Assembly: GCA_013815485.1 (NCBI GenBank)
Contig: JACDGB010000089.1
Span: forward strand, 1 to 7,059
DNA from: Rubrobacter sp.
GTDB lineage: Bacteria > Actinomycetota > Rubrobacteria > Rubrobacterales > Rubrobacteraceae
Reading direction: 5' to 3'
DNA: 7,059 nucleotides
Part shown: positions 6,297 through 7,059 of the stretch, piece after piece
How the letters are laid out: the number at the start of each line of letters is the position of its first letter
Numbering within the stretch: position 1 is the first letter of the stretch
Position numbers and translations under genes: made by a program
Notes under the pieces: generated by a model
Databases searched by the model: none
Told to the model about the DNA's origin: nothing
The model's input: the letters and a program-made list of their open reading frames with translations, nothing else

Positions 6297-6345
6297 ACCC
6301 CCACTTCACTTACTTTATCTTTGCATTGTCAAACAAGTCGTTGTC

Positions 6346-7059
6346 TTATAGCTTTGCCGTGGCTTCGGTCCTTAGCGCGGCGTCCAGTATCGCCTCGACT
6401 AGCTTCTCGAACGGGAGGCCGGCGGCCTCGGCGGCGAGCGGAAACGTCGAGGTCTCTGTGAAGCCTGGGATGGTCTTCACGTCGAGGACCCACGGGGTTT
6501 CGCCCTCTACGATGGTGTCCATCCTGGCGTAGCCGGAGCATCCTAAAGTTCGGTAGGCTATGAGTGCCGTCTCTTCGAGGCTGGCGGCGACTTCCGACGT
6601 TATCTCAGCCGGGATGGCGAAGTCGGTCGCTCCCGGCGTGTATTTGGCCTCGAAGTTGTAGGCACCTTCGCGCGGGCGTATCTCCACGAGGCCGAGGATT
6701 TTCGGTTCTTCGCCGGAGGGTTCGAGTATGGGGACGGAGACTTCCCTGCCTTCCATCCAGCTTTCTAGCAGGATCTTGGCGTCGTACCCGAATGCTTCGT
6801 AGACGGCGTCGAGGAGTTGACCCGGCTCCTCGACCCGCGAGAGCCCGAAGCTCGACCCCTCCCTCGCGGGCTTGACGACGAGCGGATAACCCAAAGACTC
6901 CGCCGCCATGTCGAGGGCTGCCGAGGCCCCCATCTCGTTCATCGCCCGCCGCAGGAAGGTCCGAAAGGGCGGCGTCGGGATGCCGGCTGCCCAGAGCGCC
7001 CGCTTGGCGTAGTCCTTGTCCATGCACCGGATGGAGGAGAGAGGCCCGCTCCCCGTGTA
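6346..7059 (-). CDS. ddl: D-alanine-D-alanine ligase-like ATP-grasp enzyme, C-terminal part
   Basis: The frame stays open to the window edge, and residues 1-16 (YTGSGPLSSIRCMDKD) match the YvGSGxxaSxxxMDK segment of Ddl, so the true start lies outside. The 237 residues seen are about the last two thirds of the protein. Ddl joins two D-alanines with ATP in the cytoplasm for peptidoglycan synthesis. Visible blocks are MDKDYAKRALWAAGIPTP (13-30), KPAREGSSFGLSRV (63-76), WMEGREVSVPIL (101-112), NFEAKY (135-140) and GYARMD (176-181, metal ligand Asp181). The usual EVNTxPGxT motif reads DVKTIPGFT (193-201): Glu becomes Asp193 and Asn becomes Lys195, and both positions normally bind Mg2+. The ligase may therefore be altered or a divergent paralogue. 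The rest of the fold looks intact. Confidence 0.87.
   Translation of the reverse strand, partial: YTGSGPLSSIRCMDKDYAKRALWAAGIPTPPFRTFLRRAMNEMGASAALDMAAESLGYPLVVKPAREGSSFGLSRVEEPGQLLDAVYEAFGYDAKILLESWMEGREVSVPILEPSGEEPKILGLVEIRPREGAYNFEAKYTPGATDFAIPAEITSEVAASLEETALIAYRTLGCSGYARMDTIVEGETPWVLDVKTIPGFTETSTFPLAAEAAGLPFEKLVEAILDAALRTEATAKL

Noticed and set aside
6304..6332. Perfect TTGACA (minus strand, 6327-6332) as a promoter for the Mrr gene
   Set aside because: No acceptable -10 box at 15-19 nt (GTGAAG or TAAGTG only), so I cannot support a promoter; the gene may be read from ddl.
5185..6345. Flanking direct repeats or att-like sites around the Mrr gene
   Set aside because: Comparing both edges by eye gave only short TAGCT-type matches, which are expected by chance.
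1..7059. CRISPR array, tRNA/rRNA gene, riboswitch, insertion sequence or integrase
   Set aside because: No regularly spaced long repeats, cloverleaf, conserved leader or transposase-like protein was seen anywhere in the window.

Overview
The window looks like chromosomal DNA of a GC-rich, deep-branching actinobacterium, with Rubrobacter or a relative as the best guess. The pointers are high GC in most genes, GTG starts, Shine-Dalgarno sequences matching the usual 16S tail, a PknB-type Ser/Thr kinase, and the folate-dependent tRNA methyltransferase TrmFO, which I recall as present in Rubrobacter-like lineages and absent from most other actinobacteria. The taxonomic call is inference.

Layout. 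(1) 1-291 (+) is the C-terminal part of a short-chain dehydrogenase, cut by the window edge. (2) 292-593 is a non-coding gap between convergent genes and holds a perfect 10-bp hairpin, probably a terminator. (3) 594-3723 (-) is a three-gene run, read from high to low coordinates: a membrane-anchored Ser/Thr kinase with no sensor domain, a 65-residue single-pass membrane protein, and a large lipoprotein ending in a seven-repeat beta-propeller. (4) 3724-3858 is a divergent promoter region with a good sigma-A-type promoter for trmFO and a pair of imperfect 16-nt direct repeats. (5) 3859-5184 (+) is trmFO, intact, with both expected cysteines. (6) 5250-6296 (-) is an Mrr-type restriction endonuclease with a PUA/EVE-like N-terminal domain; it is visibly poorer in GC than its neighbours and probably acquired. 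(7) 6346-7059 (-) is the C-terminal part of a D-Ala-D-Ala ligase-like ATP-grasp enzyme, cut by the window edge, with two unusual changes in its metal-binding motif.

The most interesting part is the kinase / small membrane protein / propeller lipoprotein group. Mycobacterial PknD carries a kinase, one membrane helix and an extracytoplasmic beta-propeller in a single chain. Here the same parts are separate adjacent genes. The small protein also resembles the kinase's own C-terminal tail (SRGG-rich linker, helix, then V/I-L-R-I-L), and a GATACTGCG-type sequence recurs both inside and just after each of these two genes, which suggests duplication of the kinase 3' end. I infer a possible split sensor-kinase system; nothing here proves that the parts interact.

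The other genes are housekeeping (trmFO: T54 formation in tRNA; ddl: cell-wall precursor) or defence (Mrr), with no clear functional link to the kinase group.
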